Assembly: GCA_015075305.1 (NCBI GenBank) | Contig: JABTUS010000008.1 | Span: 239,178-303,177, forward strand | DNA: 64,000 nt | Direction: 5' to 3' | Source of the DNA: Opitutaceae bacterium | GTDB taxonomy: Bacteria > Verrucomicrobiota > Verrucomicrobiia > Opitutales > Opitutaceae | Part shown: one piece after another, positions 29,890 to 38,969 of the stretch | Layout: every line of letters starts with the position of its first letter | How positions within the stretch are numbered: the stretch's first letter is position 1 | Notes under the pieces: model-generated | Told to the model about the DNA's origin: nothing | Database searches by the model: none | What the model saw: only the letters and a program-made list of their open reading frames with translations | Program-made: the position numbers and the translations under genes

Positions 29890-30172
29890 GGGGGGCCGAG
29901 ATTCAGCCGAATAGGCACGGTGCGCAAGGTTTCTGTCTCAGCCAGTGAACACCCTCGTCAAACGAAGTGAATTTGCAGGGCTGTGCTGATTCTGTATCCG
30001 ATCCCGAACTGGCAGGGATTCTGGGATTTTTGGTTGCGAGCGGATTTGCATTAGCCGAAATTGGGGAACGTGCTGCCTGCGTTGAGCGCATTTGCTCCGC
30101 CCATGGCGCCGTCTGCGCATCTCTGCGAATTCGCGGTTACTGCGCTTCAACCCAACCAAATAAAAACAAGTC

Positions 30173-31342
30173 ATGTCCGATACATCCACGTCCAGTGCGA
30201 CGCCTGCGCAGGCTGAATCTGCCGCGCCTTCGCCTGTGACCTCCAGCGCGCCCTCCGCCGCCACCGAGCCGAGTACATTCGGTTCGAGCCGCGGGTCCGG
30301 TCTCGCGCGCGGCAAGCGTTCGACAACCCTCGCGCCCACTGCCGCAAACGCCGCTCCTCGTGGCGATTACAAACCGACTGCTGTTCAGGTGATTGTCGCC
30401 GAACGCGAGTACCAGAACCCGTTCGCTCCCGAAGTACCGCCAGCTCAGGAGGCCGCGCCTCCGATTCCGGCCTTCGAGACGCGGGATTCTGTTGAAACCT
30501 CAGCGGAAGCTGTCGCGCCCGTGGCGGCTTCCTCGACCTCAGATGGAACCGTGATCAGGGCGACTCCGCTCGCTGAACCCGTTGGCGCGGAAGATGCCTC
30601 CGCGGCGGAGCGAGTCGCATCCACGGAAACAGAGAAGACCGGCATCACCATTCTGCCTCCGGCGGAACCGCGCCGTCCGTCGACAAGCTGGGACCACACA
30701 TCCCTGAAGGAGAACGATCGAAACGAGTCGTCGGGACGTCGCGAAGAGCGTCCGTCCTTTCGCTCGGAGCGAGCCGATGATCGTCCGAGGGGTGAAGAAT
30801 ACCGCAATGGTGGACACGGCAACCGACGCGATGGTCGTAGAGAAGGCCGGGACTCGCGGTTTCCCCGCGACGGACGTCCTCCACGCGAAAATCGAGGCAA
30901 TCGAGGCCCGGGTTCGGATCGCGGCAATACGCAGCCGAAAACTTTCTCTCCGCAGCCTTCGGCATCTCCCGCACCGCAAGCCGAAAAGAAGGCCGGCGGA
31001 TTTGTGGGTTGGTTCAAGGGCCTTTTTGGCGGAAAACCCGCTGAAGCGCCCGCGGCCCAGGGAGAACGCGGTTCCTCGTCTGGACGCGAGCCGGCGCGCT
31101 TCGATGATCGGGGTGGTTCCCGCCGCCGTCAGGGCGGTGGCCGGCGCTTCGATCAACGCGGTCCGCGGGATGGCCAGGGTGGTGAATCCCGCAGCTACGG
31201 CGCTGGAGAACAATCCGGCGGTGGGGATGGCGGCAGGCGCCGGCGTCACCGCGGCGGCCGGGGTCGCAATCGAGGAGACTATGGCGGTCAGGATTTCCGT
31301 TCAGGCGGAAATCGTGACGACAGCGGATCTTCAAACCCCTGA
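30173..31342 (+). CDS. Arg/Gly-rich intrinsically disordered protein
   Basis: 389 aa, no globular family recognised. Residues 1-60 are Ala/Ser/Thr/Pro-rich. A short ordered-looking patch follows (YKPTAVQVIVAEREYQNPFAPEV, about 62-85). Residues 165-270 are dense in Arg/Glu/Asp/Gly (RREERPSFRSERADDRPRGEE). There is a conserved-looking insert GGFVGWFKGLFGGKP (about 276-291), and the C-terminal 90 residues are RG/RGG-rich (GGRRRRHRGGRGRNRGDYGG). RGG tails commonly bind RNA, so an RNA-associated scaffold is a reasonable inference only. The gene ends before a strong terminator and precedes murA. Confidence 0.75.
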   Translation: MSDTSTSSATPAQAESAAPSPVTSSAPSAATEPSTFGSSRGSGLARGKRSTTLAPTAANAAPRGDYKPTAVQVIVAEREYQNPFAPEVPPAQEAAPPIPAFETRDSVETSAEAVAPVAASSTSDGTVIRATPLAEPVGAEDASAAERVASTETEKTGITILPPAEPRRPSTSWDHTSLKENDRNESSGRREERPSFRSERADDRPRGEEYRNGGHGNRRDGRREGRDSRFPRDGRPPRENRGNRGPGSDRGNTQPKTFSPQPSASPAPQAEKKAGGFVGWFKGLFGGKPAEAPAAQGERGSSSGREPARFDDRGGSRRRQGGGRRFDQRGPRDGQGGESRSYGAGEQSGGGDGGRRRRHRGGRGRNRGDYGGQDFRSGGNRDDSGSSNP

Positions 31343-31385
31343 TTTTTCAGCATTGAAACCGGCTGTGATGGCCGGGTGAATCGAA

Positions 31386-31413
31386 GGCGTCCGCGGCTGC
31401 GGGCGCCTTTTTT
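31386..31413 (+). terminator. Rho-independent terminator
   Basis: A 9-bp stem GGCGTCCGC / GCGGGCGCC (one T-G pair) with loop GGCT at 31395-31398, followed by T6 and a further TTGTTTT-like run. It closes the RG-rich gene and separates it from murA. Confidence 0.85.
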
Positions 31414-31466
31414 GTTGTTTCGGCGATTGAGTCGCCGCTGATTCCCGTTCTCGTTTCACGCCTCGC

Positions 31467-32756
31467 ATGGCAGATCTCATTGTCAATGGCGGCAAGCCGC
31501 TGTCCGGTACCATCACGCCTTCCGGCAACAAGAACTCGGTTCTTCCGATCTTCTGCGCCTCCCTGCTGACCGCCGAGCCGGTGACCCTGAGGAATGTCCC
31601 AGACATCACGGATCTGGAGAAGCTTGTCGGTTTTTTCCGGGCGCACGGTTCGCGAATCAAATGGGATCGCGAGCACGGGGTCATGGAGATAGACCACTCC
31701 GGATTCACCGAGGCGCTGGCCAACGCCGAACTCCCGCAGGCGATGCGGTCGACCGTGTTGCTGTATCCCGCGCTCCTGCACCGCCTGCGCCGGATCACCG
31801 TGCCGTCGAACTCCAAGGGATGCTCGCTGGGGGTCCGGGAAATCGATCCGCATCTCGACGTTTTCCAGACACTCGGCGCGATAGTCGACGCGGGGGACCC
31901 GCTCGTGATCGGGCTTCCGAACGGCTTCCACGGCGGACGCCACTGGTGCGACTACATGTCGGTGACCGTCACCGAGAATTTTGCGATGGCAGCGGCGGTT
32001 GCCGACGGCGACTCCACGCTGATCAACGCGGCGAGCGAGCCCCACGTGCAGGAACTGTGTTCCGCGCTGGTGAAGATGGGCGCGCGCATCGAGGGAATCG
32101 GCACCTCGATGCTGAAGATTTCCGGCGTCGAAAAGCTGCATGGTGCGACGATTGAGATCGGAACCGACTACCATGAGGTGGTGACGTTTCTCGCGCTGGG
32201 TGCGATCACCGGCGGTGAGGTGCGCGTTGAGAAGTCGCTGCCACATCACTTCGATCTCATCCTGCGAACCTTTCGAAAACTCGGGGTGAAGGTGGAGCAT
32301 GATGGCCTGGCGGCGGTTGTCGGGCGCAATCAGGAGCTCAGGATCGAAACGCCGTTCACGAGCAATCTCCTGACGAAGATCGAGGCGGCGCCATGGCCCT
32401 ATTTTTCCGTCGACCTGCTTCCCGTGATGATCGCGCTGAGCACCCGTTCGGAGGGGGTTGTCCATTTCTGGAACAAGGTGTACGAGAACGGATTTTCCTG
32501 GATCCCCGAACTGGCGAAATTCGGCGCCCACGTGATTGTCAGCGATCCCCACCGGATCGTGGTGTTCGGCAACAAGCCCATGCGCGCGGCCGTTGTCGAT
32601 TCGCCCTACGTCATCCGGGCGGCGATTGCACTCTTCATGGTGGCCGCCAGCGTGCCGGGACGCAGCGTTGTCAAGAATGCGGACGTGATCCAGCGTGCGC
32701 ACCCGCGGTTCGTGGAGAACCTGCGCCGGCTTGGAGCGGATGTGGAATGGAAATGA
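31467..32756 (+). CDS. murA: UDP-N-acetylglucosamine 1-carboxyvinyltransferase
   Basis: 429 aa. MurA transfers enolpyruvate from PEP to UDP-GlcNAc, the first committed step of peptidoglycan synthesis. It shows the two-domain EPT fold: GGKPLSGTITPSGNKNSVLPI with the PEP-binding Lys, AMRSTVLLYPAL with the Arg, and SKGCSLGVREIDPHL, which keeps the catalytic (fosfomycin-target) Cys position. The C-terminal PWPYFSVDLLPVMIAL has the catalytic Asp and SPYVIRAAIAL the late Arg. The sequence around these residues is more divergent than usual for MurA, but the key residues are all present. Confidence 0.88.
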   Translation: MADLIVNGGKPLSGTITPSGNKNSVLPIFCASLLTAEPVTLRNVPDITDLEKLVGFFRAHGSRIKWDREHGVMEIDHSGFTEALANAELPQAMRSTVLLYPALLHRLRRITVPSNSKGCSLGVREIDPHLDVFQTLGAIVDAGDPLVIGLPNGFHGGRHWCDYMSVTVTENFAMAAAVADGDSTLINAASEPHVQELCSALVKMGARIEGIGTSMLKISGVEKLHGATIEIGTDYHEVVTFLALGAITGGEVRVEKSLPHHFDLILRTFRKLGVKVEHDGLAAVVGRNQELRIETPFTSNLLTKIEAAPWPYFSVDLLPVMIALSTRSEGVVHFWNKVYENGFSWIPELAKFGAHVIVSDPHRIVVFGNKPMRAAVVDSPYVIRAAIALFMVAASVPGRSVVKNADVIQRAHPRFVENLRRLGADVEWK

Positions 32757-32763
32757 TCCCGGC

Positions 32764-33843
32764 ATGAACGCAAAACCCAAGGCATCCCCCGGCGCGCCGC
32801 CGGCGGCGCCCGCAACCGGACTCGGTTATCTCACGAACACGCTGTCCCAGCCCGTGACCCAGGCGGAGGCGGCGCTCCGCCCGCTCACATTTGCCGATTT
32901 CACGGGGCAGCCGAAAAGCGTCGAGCGCCTGCAGGTGATGGTCGGCGCGGCGAAGCGCCGGGGCGAGGCGTTGAATCACATCCTCCTGAGCGGGCCGCCC
33001 GGCCTGGGGAAAACCACCCTGGCATTCATCCTCGGCCACGAACTGGGCAAGAACGTGCGGGTGACATCCGGGCCCGTGGTCGAGAAGGCGGGCGACCTTG
33101 CGGGACTGCTGACAAATCTGGAGGAAGGAGACCTGCTGTTCATCGACGAGATACACCGCATTCCGAAGACGGTGGAGGAGTACCTGTATTCGGCGATGGA
33201 GGACTTCCGGCTCGATATCATGATCGACCAGGGGCCGAATGCGCGCAGCGTCCGCCTTTCCATCCCGCGCTTCACGCTGGTCGGCGCCACAACGCGGGCG
33301 GGCCTGCTGACGGCTCCGCTGCGTTCGCGCTTCACCCTGCAGACCCGGCTCGAGTACTATGATGTGCCGACACTTGTCGGAATTGTGCGCAGGAGCTGCG
33401 GACTGCTCAAGGTGGACGTCGACGAGGCGGGAGCGGGTGAAATCGCGCGACGTTGCCGCGGCACGCCGCGCATAGCCAACAATCTCATTCATTTCTGCCG
33501 CGACTACGCGCAGGAGCGCGCCGGCGGACGGATAACCCAGGCTGTGGCCTCATCGGCGCTCGAACTGCTCGAGATTGACGCCCGCGGGCTCGACGAGATG
33601 GACAAACGCGTGCTTCGCGTGATGGCGGAGAACTATCGCGGCGGTCCCGTGGGGCTCGGCACCATCGCTGTCGCGGTGGGCGAGGAGGCGGAAACCCTGG
33701 AGGAGGTGCACGAACCTTTCCTGATTCAGGAAGGCTACCTTCAGCGTACACCGCAGGGGCGCGTGCTCACCTCCAAGGGCTACTCCGTGATTGGATTGAA
33801 AGCACTTGCAGGCGATTCATCCGGCCAGGGAACGCTGCTCTGA
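32764..33843 (+). CDS. ruvB: Holliday junction branch migration helicase RuvB
   Basis: 359 aa from the ATG at 32764, 7 bases after the murA stop (the frame is open into murA but the extension is not RuvB). RuvB is the AAA+ motor that drives branch migration with RuvA. Motifs: RPLTFADFTGQPKSVERL, Walker A GPPGLGKTTLAF, Walker B LLFIDEIHR, sensor GATTRAGLLTAPLRSRF, DRGTPR-like RRCRGTPRIANNL, and the C-terminal winged helix RTPQGRVLT. A 30-residue Ala/Pro/Lys leader precedes the core. Confidence 0.96.
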   Translation: MNAKPKASPGAPPAAPATGLGYLTNTLSQPVTQAEAALRPLTFADFTGQPKSVERLQVMVGAAKRRGEALNHILLSGPPGLGKTTLAFILGHELGKNVRVTSGPVVEKAGDLAGLLTNLEEGDLLFIDEIHRIPKTVEEYLYSAMEDFRLDIMIDQGPNARSVRLSIPRFTLVGATTRAGLLTAPLRSRFTLQTRLEYYDVPTLVGIVRRSCGLLKVDVDEAGAGEIARRCRGTPRIANNLIHFCRDYAQERAGGRITQAVASSALELLEIDARGLDEMDKRVLRVMAENYRGGPVGLGTIAVAVGEEAETLEEVHEPFLIQEGYLQRTPQGRVLTSKGYSVIGLKALAGDSSGQGTLL

Positions 33844-33917
33844 CGGATCTTCCTTTTGGCGCGAATGGAAGTTTGAGGGGGCGGTGACGATCACCGTAAC
33901 CCAAGAGCAATGCGAGA

Positions 33918-33933
33918 GCAATGGATCCATTGC
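33918..33933. repeat. Perfect 16-bp palindrome between convergent genes
   Basis: GCAATGGATCCATTGC lies in the gap between ruvB and the minus-strand oxidoreductase gene. A second short hairpin CGGTGA-CGA-TCACCG lies at about 33881-33895. Together these may act as a bidirectional terminator, although there is no T-run, or as a protein site. Confidence 0.4.
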
Positions 33934-33950
33934 CGCACCTCTGTTCCGGC

Positions 33951-35090
33951 TCAGTATCCCGACGCCCTTGAGGCCGTCCCCGGCCTGATCGAACGGCCGG
34001 TGTCGGCGCTTTTCATTGCCGCAAAGCACAACTCAAGGGTTCGCAGATTGTTCGCCGCGCTGTTTTCCGGCTCACGTTTTTCTTCAATTGCACACAGGAG
34101 CTCGCCCATTGCGCCACGGAAACCATCCGGCATCCATGCCCCCTGCAGTCTTGGACGCGCATGGCAGCCCGCCCAGTACATGTCGAGCAAGTCGACTTGA
34201 ATCACGCCGGCACCCTCACCCCGAAGGGTCCCTGCTGTTCCGCAAACGTTGAATGCTTCCCTCGGGCCATGCTTCGAATGCGCGTTGAACGCCAGCGTCG
34301 CGAGTCCTGATTCGAATTCGACCGCGCAATGCGCCAGCATGGGGGGGCGCATCGTCTGCCCGGGCGAACGCGCCACATGAGCCGTTACACTCCGCACTTT
34401 CCGATCCGAAAACAGGCTGGCGACAAGGTCAAACCAGTGCACGCCGAAATCGAACAGTACAAGGTGATGAATCTTCTCGAACACGCCACCCTTGGTCCAG
34501 GTGTGATCCCAGTTGATTGCGAAGTCAGCGGTTTGAATCCCGCCCAGCAGACCCGCCCGCACCGCGGCAAGGAGATATGCATGGTATGGCGCCCAGCGTC
34601 CGTTCTGATTCACCGCAAGGAGGCGTCGACGGCTTTGCGCCAGCGCAACGAGACGCCTGCCAACGGCAAGATCGAGCACGAATGGTTTCTGGCTGAGCAC
34701 ATGTTTTCCGGCGCGAAGCGCGTCTGCAATGATCTCGTCCCGTCCGAATGGATGGGTGGCGACGTCAACAACCTCGATGTCATCCCGCGCGAGCAGCTCT
34801 TTGTGATCGGAATAGACCTCAGCCTTTGGGAAAAACGCATCCCGCCGCTCCTCCGCCGCCCCCTTCCGACGGCTGGCCAGCGCCGTCACTTCGTATCCGT
34901 CCATCTGATACGCTTGCAGATGCACCTTTGAGATCCCGCCGCAGCCAATCAGACCAATCTCTGGCCGGTATCGCCGGGGAATCGAAGGCCGGTACGGAAG
35001 ATCAGGCGCATCAACTTCCCTGAATCCGGACCGTTGCAGCGTCCTATCGGATGAGCCGGAACCACCGGGCGTGGAGCGGAGCCTTTTCAT
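33951..35090 (-). CDS. Gfo/Idh/MocA-family oxidoreductase (distal gene of sugar operon)
   Basis: 379 aa NAD(P)-dependent sugar oxidoreductase family. A 45-residue N-terminal extension precedes the Rossmann fold (PEIGLIGCGGISKVHL, motif GxGGxxxxH). The family's EKP motif appears as HVLSQKPFVLD (Gln for Glu). The substrate half has AVNQNGRWAPYH, FEKIHHLVLFDFGVHWFDL and CAVEFESGLATLAFNAHSKHG. No signal peptide. It is the last of a five-gene minus-strand operon, 13 bases after the previous gene. Oxidation or reduction of a cyclic sugar or inositol-like polyol is expected; the substrate is not known. Confidence 0.88.
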   Translation of the reverse strand: MKRLRSTPGGSGSSDRTLQRSGFREVDAPDLPYRPSIPRRYRPEIGLIGCGGISKVHLQAYQMDGYEVTALASRRKGAAEERRDAFFPKAEVYSDHKELLARDDIEVVDVATHPFGRDEIIADALRAGKHVLSQKPFVLDLAVGRRLVALAQSRRRLLAVNQNGRWAPYHAYLLAAVRAGLLGGIQTADFAINWDHTWTKGGVFEKIHHLVLFDFGVHWFDLVASLFSDRKVRSVTAHVARSPGQTMRPPMLAHCAVEFESGLATLAFNAHSKHGPREAFNVCGTAGTLRGEGAGVIQVDLLDMYWAGCHARPRLQGAWMPDGFRGAMGELLCAIEEKREPENSAANNLRTLELCFAAMKSADTGRSIRPGTASRASGY

Positions 35091-35103
35091 TTCCCATGCA
35101 TCC

Positions 35104-36174
35104 TCAGGCAGGCAGCTTCACGGTTTTCTTCAGTAGAGAACTCCGCACGGCTGAATCGACAATCTGCTGGCCGATTCGAGAAATGCCCGGAGAAAGCGGT
35201 CCGTCAATCGGAAATCCATTCCTGATGCAATGCGCCAGATACTCAACCGGATTTCGTTCTGGCGCACGCAGGCGATCAACAGGGACGTCCTCGCCAGCCG
35301 GACAGGAATGCGTCTGCAGCCTGACGGTTGATTCAAAGTCATAGGAGCTGATCGTGCCGGCGGCACCCTTGAGCACGAATCCGCACTTGGGCTGGGGCTG
35401 CGCTCTCCACGGGTCGGTGAAAGTCCCCCAGCGGGTTTCAAACTTGGACAGCCCGCACGCATAGCGAGCCACCGTGATGCTATGCTCGTCAACCTCGAGG
35501 CCTGGCGATGTTGAGGTGACTGCGGTCACTTCAAGCGGCCTTCGTCCACCGTGAAACCAGGTTCCCAAGGTCGCGCCATAGCCCAGGTAGTCGAGAAGCG
35601 ATCCACCGCCGCGCTCCCTTGAGTAGAACCAGCTTTTTCGCTTCATGGCGCTTGTCGGCTTGTTTTCCACCTTGTCGGCGGCGTGCCAGAGCGGACCTCT
35701 GTTGCCATCGTAGTAGTGCACTTCCTGCAGATCTCCGACGCGTCCCTCGCGCAGCAGCCGGCATGCGGTGACATGAGCCGGATACCAGCGAAGCGGCCAG
35801 TTGATCGCCAGGAGCCGCCCGGTCCTCCGCGCCGCCGCGATCATCCGGTCGGCTTCGGCCAGGGACGCCGCAAACGGTTTTTCAACCAGCATGTGCGCAC
35901 CGTATGGGGCGACCATTTCAACATACTCCGCATGCAGCGATGTCGCCGGGCACAGAATCACAAGATCGGGCTTCGTGACCTCCATGCATCGAATGGGATC
36001 GGTGAAAACCCTGTCCGGTGGAATGGAGAAATTCGCGATTGCAGACTGCATCCTTTGCATATCGGCATCGCAGATTCCCGCAATTTCCAATCCGGGCTGC
36101 TCATGACAAAGGCGGAGCAGGTCGCCCATGTGCATGTGGTCGAAGTTTAGCGCGGCAACGCGCAGCCTTTTCAT
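35104..36174 (-). CDS. Gfo/Idh/MocA-family oxidoreductase
   Basis: 356 aa from the ATG at 36174 (an in-frame GTG at 36195 is also open). Rossmann start LRVAALNFDHMHMGDLLRLC, with an unusual H-x-H in place of the usual G-rich loop. EKP motif intact in HMLVEKPFAASLAEADRMI. The catalytic half shows LAINWPLRWYPAH, GGGSLLDYLGYGATLGTWFHGG and EVDEHSITVARYACG. It is the middle oxidoreductase of the operon. No signal peptide, so cytoplasmic. Confidence 0.88.
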   Translation of the reverse strand: MKRLRVAALNFDHMHMGDLLRLCHEQPGLEIAGICDADMQRMQSAIANFSIPPDRVFTDPIRCMEVTKPDLVILCPATSLHAEYVEMVAPYGAHMLVEKPFAASLAEADRMIAAARRTGRLLAINWPLRWYPAHVTACRLLREGRVGDLQEVHYYDGNRGPLWHAADKVENKPTSAMKRKSWFYSRERGGGSLLDYLGYGATLGTWFHGGRRPLEVTAVTSTSPGLEVDEHSITVARYACGLSKFETRWGTFTDPWRAQPQPKCGFVLKGAAGTISSYDFESTVRLQTHSCPAGEDVPVDRLRAPERNPVEYLAHCIRNGFPIDGPLSPGISRIGQQIVDSAVRSSLLKKTVKLPA

Positions 36175-36283
36175 GCCAGATCGGACCATGCGCACGAATC
36201 GGGCTCGTGGGATCGGGATGCTCCCGCGTGTTTCAGCATTTGAACCGATGAGGCGGAAATACCCATGCCGGGCCTCCGGTCCC

Positions 36284-37510
36284 TCAGGCCTTCAATCCTC
36301 GAAGGTCAACCTCCAGTCGGCGATTCTCCCGAAGCAGCGCATCCATCGTCAGTTTTCCGTGCCGCGCTCCCGCTTCATAACCAAGGACGCAGGCCAGCAC
36401 GCCGTCCACCGCGCGCTGGCAGGTGTCGTTTGAGTGCACCCCGGAACTGATCTCCTTGTGGAAGCGATCGATGTTTCGCGTTGCGCCCATCGCATAAAGA
36501 TTTTCAACAGCTCCTCCCCCAAAATGCCGCGGCCCTCCGCGAAGGAAGGCATTGCCCTTGTAGCTCACAAACGCGTTCGCAACCGTCCCCTCAAATGTGG
36601 CACTGATGTCTCCGGGTCTGTTGTTTGAGAGCGCCGAGCCCGTGTGCTGATGAATGAACCCTTCCGCGTACTCATAAGTCAGTGCGATCATGTCGCGTGA
36701 ATCCCCATGGGCATCAGGGCGATAGATTCCCGATGCACCCATTGCCGCGACCGGCATACTCCCCAGGACCCAGAGTGCCGCATCTATCGCATGTATGTCA
36801 TAGTTTCCAATGTAGTCACATCCCATGGCGACATCATTCACCCAGATGAGATCACGCAGGCGGCTTTCCATCGTGGCTGTCCGGGGAGGATCCTTCTGCG
36901 CTCGCGTTTGGCCGTTGGTCAGCACCCGCGCAATCCGGCCCAGGCCTCCGTCGCGGATGCGGCGCGCCACTTCAATGTTCACGGGGTCGGTTGGGATCTG
37001 GTAGTCCACCAGAAAACACTGTGCCCTGGCGCTCGCTCTCCTGCCCGCCTCCGCGACTTTCAGGGCGCCAGGAACATCGACGGCCACGGGCTTCGCCATG
37101 TAGACGTGAAGCCCGGCCTCAACCGACTCAGTCACCTGTTCGGGCATGAAATAGGGAGGGGTTTCAACCGCCACGGCCTCCACACCGCTCTCCAACAGGC
37201 GACGATAGCCCGACAGGGTCGAGAAACGGCGGGAACGCTCCACACCAAGAGCATCGCCACACTTGTCCGCCACCTCCTTAAAGTAGTCGGCGACCGCCCA
37301 GATTTCATAGCCGCCATGGTCCTGAAAGAGCTTCGCTATCCATGCTCCGCGACCACCATTTCCGATGACACCCAGCTTGATTCTGCGTGGCGATCCGGGT
37401 GCTCCTTCCACCCGGCCAAATGCCTTCGATGTGGCGGCCGCAGCGAGCGCCGCCGCCGTTCCTCCCAGAAAGCGCCTGCGCGAGAATTGCATCGTTTTGG
37501 AAGTTTTCAT
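36284..37510 (-). CDS. Exported (Tat) Gfo/Idh/MocA-family oxidoreductase
   Basis: 408 aa from the ATG at 37510. The twin-arginine signal SRRRFLGGTAAALAAAATSKA (about 10-30) indicates export in folded, cofactor-loaded form. The Rossmann fold IKLGVIGNGGRGAWIAKLF follows. The EKP motif reads VYMAKPVAVDV. Later blocks include VDYQIPTDPVNIEVARRIRDGGLG, GCDYIGNYDIHAIDAALW and MIALTYEYAEGF. Such periplasmic members are common in Verrucomicrobiota and Planctomycetota and are linked to oxidation of sugars at C3. The start overlaps the stop of the DUF1080 gene (ATGA), which shows coupling. Confidence 0.88.
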   Translation of the reverse strand: MKTSKTMQFSRRRFLGGTAAALAAAATSKAFGRVEGAPGSPRRIKLGVIGNGGRGAWIAKLFQDHGGYEIWAVADYFKEVADKCGDALGVERSRRFSTLSGYRRLLESGVEAVAVETPPYFMPEQVTESVEAGLHVYMAKPVAVDVPGALKVAEAGRRASARAQCFLVDYQIPTDPVNIEVARRIRDGGLGRIARVLTNGQTRAQKDPPRTATMESRLRDLIWVNDVAMGCDYIGNYDIHAIDAALWVLGSMPVAAMGASGIYRPDAHGDSRDMIALTYEYAEGFIHQHTGSALSNNRPGDISATFEGTVANAFVSYKGNAFLRGGPRHFGGGAVENLYAMGATRNIDRFHKEISSGVHSNDTCQRAVDGVLACVLGYEAGARHGKLTMDALLRENRRLEVDLRGLKA

Positions 37511-38139
37511 GGCTGGGAATCTTGCTTGAGCGTTCTGATTGCAATGTCCTTGAACCATACATCGCAGTCCTTCCCTCCGTGAATCTGAAGGGCCAGCCGT
37601 CCTGTCCGCCGGCCCGTGTCATTCACGACCTCCGCTGACACCTTTCCGTTGATTCGCACGACAACATGCCCTCCCTGCGCACTCACCTCCAGCTCGTTCC
37701 ACTCCAAGGGATGAAACCAGGCGGCGACCTGATCAGCCGAGGGCTGCACGATCCATTTTCGCCCGTTGGTCTCATACAGTCCGCCGACGTCGACCCTGGC
37801 GTCTATCTCCGCTTGAATGCCGGAAACACCGCTGAATCCCGTTTCATCAATTCGAAAATAGAGTCCGCTGTTTCCCTGGAGAGCCCTGAATTTCAGTCGC
37901 ACGACAAAGTCAGCGTATTCACGATCCGTGACGAGGTGCCCGTACGCGGGTTCGCTCCGTTTCATGCGCCCGTGAATGGCGCCATTCCTGACCAGCCACT
38001 CCCCCTTGCCAATCACATGCCATCCGCTGAAGTCACTGCCATTGAACAAAGGCTGCCAGGTGGAGTCCCGGCCTTGAACAGGCTGCAGGCAAAGAGCGGC
38101 CAGAACCGCGCATATGAAGAGAGTTGATGATCGTTTCAT
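37507..38139 (-). CDS. DUF1080 protein, 3-keto-disaccharide hydrolase-like
   Basis: 210 aa. Signal peptide (STLFICAVLAALCLQPVQG), then a single DUF1080/LamG-like jelly-roll: FNGSDFSGWHVIGKGEWLVRNGAIHG, FVVRLKFRALQGNSGLYFRI, GIQAEIDARVDVGGLYETNG, EWNELEVSAQGGHVVVRINGK, GRLALQIHGGKDCDVWFKDI. Members of this family hydrolyse 3-keto-disaccharides or 3-keto-glycosides in lyase/hydrolase pathways. Translationally coupled to the exported oxidoreductase, which could make the keto substrate. Confidence 0.9.
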   Translation of the reverse strand: MKRSSTLFICAVLAALCLQPVQGRDSTWQPLFNGSDFSGWHVIGKGEWLVRNGAIHGRMKRSEPAYGHLVTDREYADFVVRLKFRALQGNSGLYFRIDETGFSGVSGIQAEIDARVDVGGLYETNGRKWIVQPSADQVAAWFHPLEWNELEVSAQGGHVVVRINGKVSAEVVNDTGRRTGRLALQIHGGKDCDVWFKDIAIRTLKQDSQP

Positions 38140-38163
38140 GATGATTGAGTAGGGTTGATTTGG

Positions 38164-38967
38164 TCAGCCGGACAACCCGGAGGGCTCCCGCCCGCCGACG
38201 CTGGCATACAACCTGGACAGCCGGTGGGCGTGCTCGTCGTAGGCGGTTTCAAAAAGCTCCGCCGCACGGTCCGCGCCCACGACATTTGACGCGGACAGCA
38301 CCTTTGGGGGGTGCCCCGCTTCGACGAGCCGTGCGGCGACCTCGGCCTTGATCGCGTTGATGAGCAGGCATCCGCCCACGGTGGAGCCGGGGGCGACGGG
38401 CGTGTCGAGTCCGTTGATGCTCACCATCGCGTCTCCAACAGGCGCACCGGTGTCAAGAACGAGTGTCGCAAAGTCCGTGAGCTTGAGACCATCGCGCCGG
38501 CGTGAATCGCTGGCATCGGAGTGGGCGCGACTCACGATTGCGACAACAGGGATGCCGACTCGGCCAAATTCCTGTGCCATCTCGATGGGCACGACATTGC
38601 AGCCGCTTGATGAAATCACGAGCGCGGCGTCCTCCTTCGAGAGCGCAAAGTTGCGCAGAATCCGGCCCGCCAGACCGCTCACATTCTCGAGAAACATGGC
38701 CTGGCGCTGGCCGTTGCACCCCACGACCAGATTGTGAAAGGAAAGCGACAGCTCCACGATGGGATTGAAACCAGGAAATGAACCATACCGGGGCCACATT
38801 TCCTCAACCATCATGCGCGAATGACCCGAGCCGAAGACATGAACCATGCGCCCCGCAAGAATGCTGCGGGAGAAAATGTCCGCGGCGCTCATGATTGCGG
38901 CGTGCTGGGCGGCGGCGGAATCGACCATCAGGCGCGCCCTGGCGAGATACTTTTCGGATGGAGACAT
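38164..38967 (-). CDS. SIS-domain sugar-phosphate-binding protein
   Basis: 267 aa from the ATG at 38967 (an in-frame GTG lies at 38976). It has a single SIS domain: GRMVHVFGSGHSRMMVEEMWPR, DAALVISSSGCNVVPIEMAQEFGRVGIPVVAIVS, with a C-terminal part DTGAPVGDAMVSI..STVGGCLLINAIKAEVAARL. This fits the COG4821-type SIS proteins, which are often found in amino-sugar or sugar operons and are probably isomerases or binding regulators of phosphosugars. It is the first clear gene of the operon that runs to 33951. Confidence 0.85.
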   Translation of the reverse strand: MSPSEKYLARARLMVDSAAAQHAAIMSAADIFSRSILAGRMVHVFGSGHSRMMVEEMWPRYGSFPGFNPIVELSLSFHNLVVGCNGQRQAMFLENVSGLAGRILRNFALSKEDAALVISSSGCNVVPIEMAQEFGRVGIPVVAIVSRAHSDASDSRRRDGLKLTDFATLVLDTGAPVGDAMVSINGLDTPVAPGSTVGGCLLINAIKAEVAARLVEAGHPPKVLSASNVVGADRAAELFETAYDEHAHRLSRLYASVGGREPSGLSG

Positions 38968-38969
38968 CT

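Noticed and set aside
31467..32756. Possibility that the MurA-like gene is the shikimate enzyme AroA
   Set aside because: It retains the MurA-specific Cys in the SKGCSLG loop and the UDP-GlcNAc-side residues; AroA lacks this Cys.
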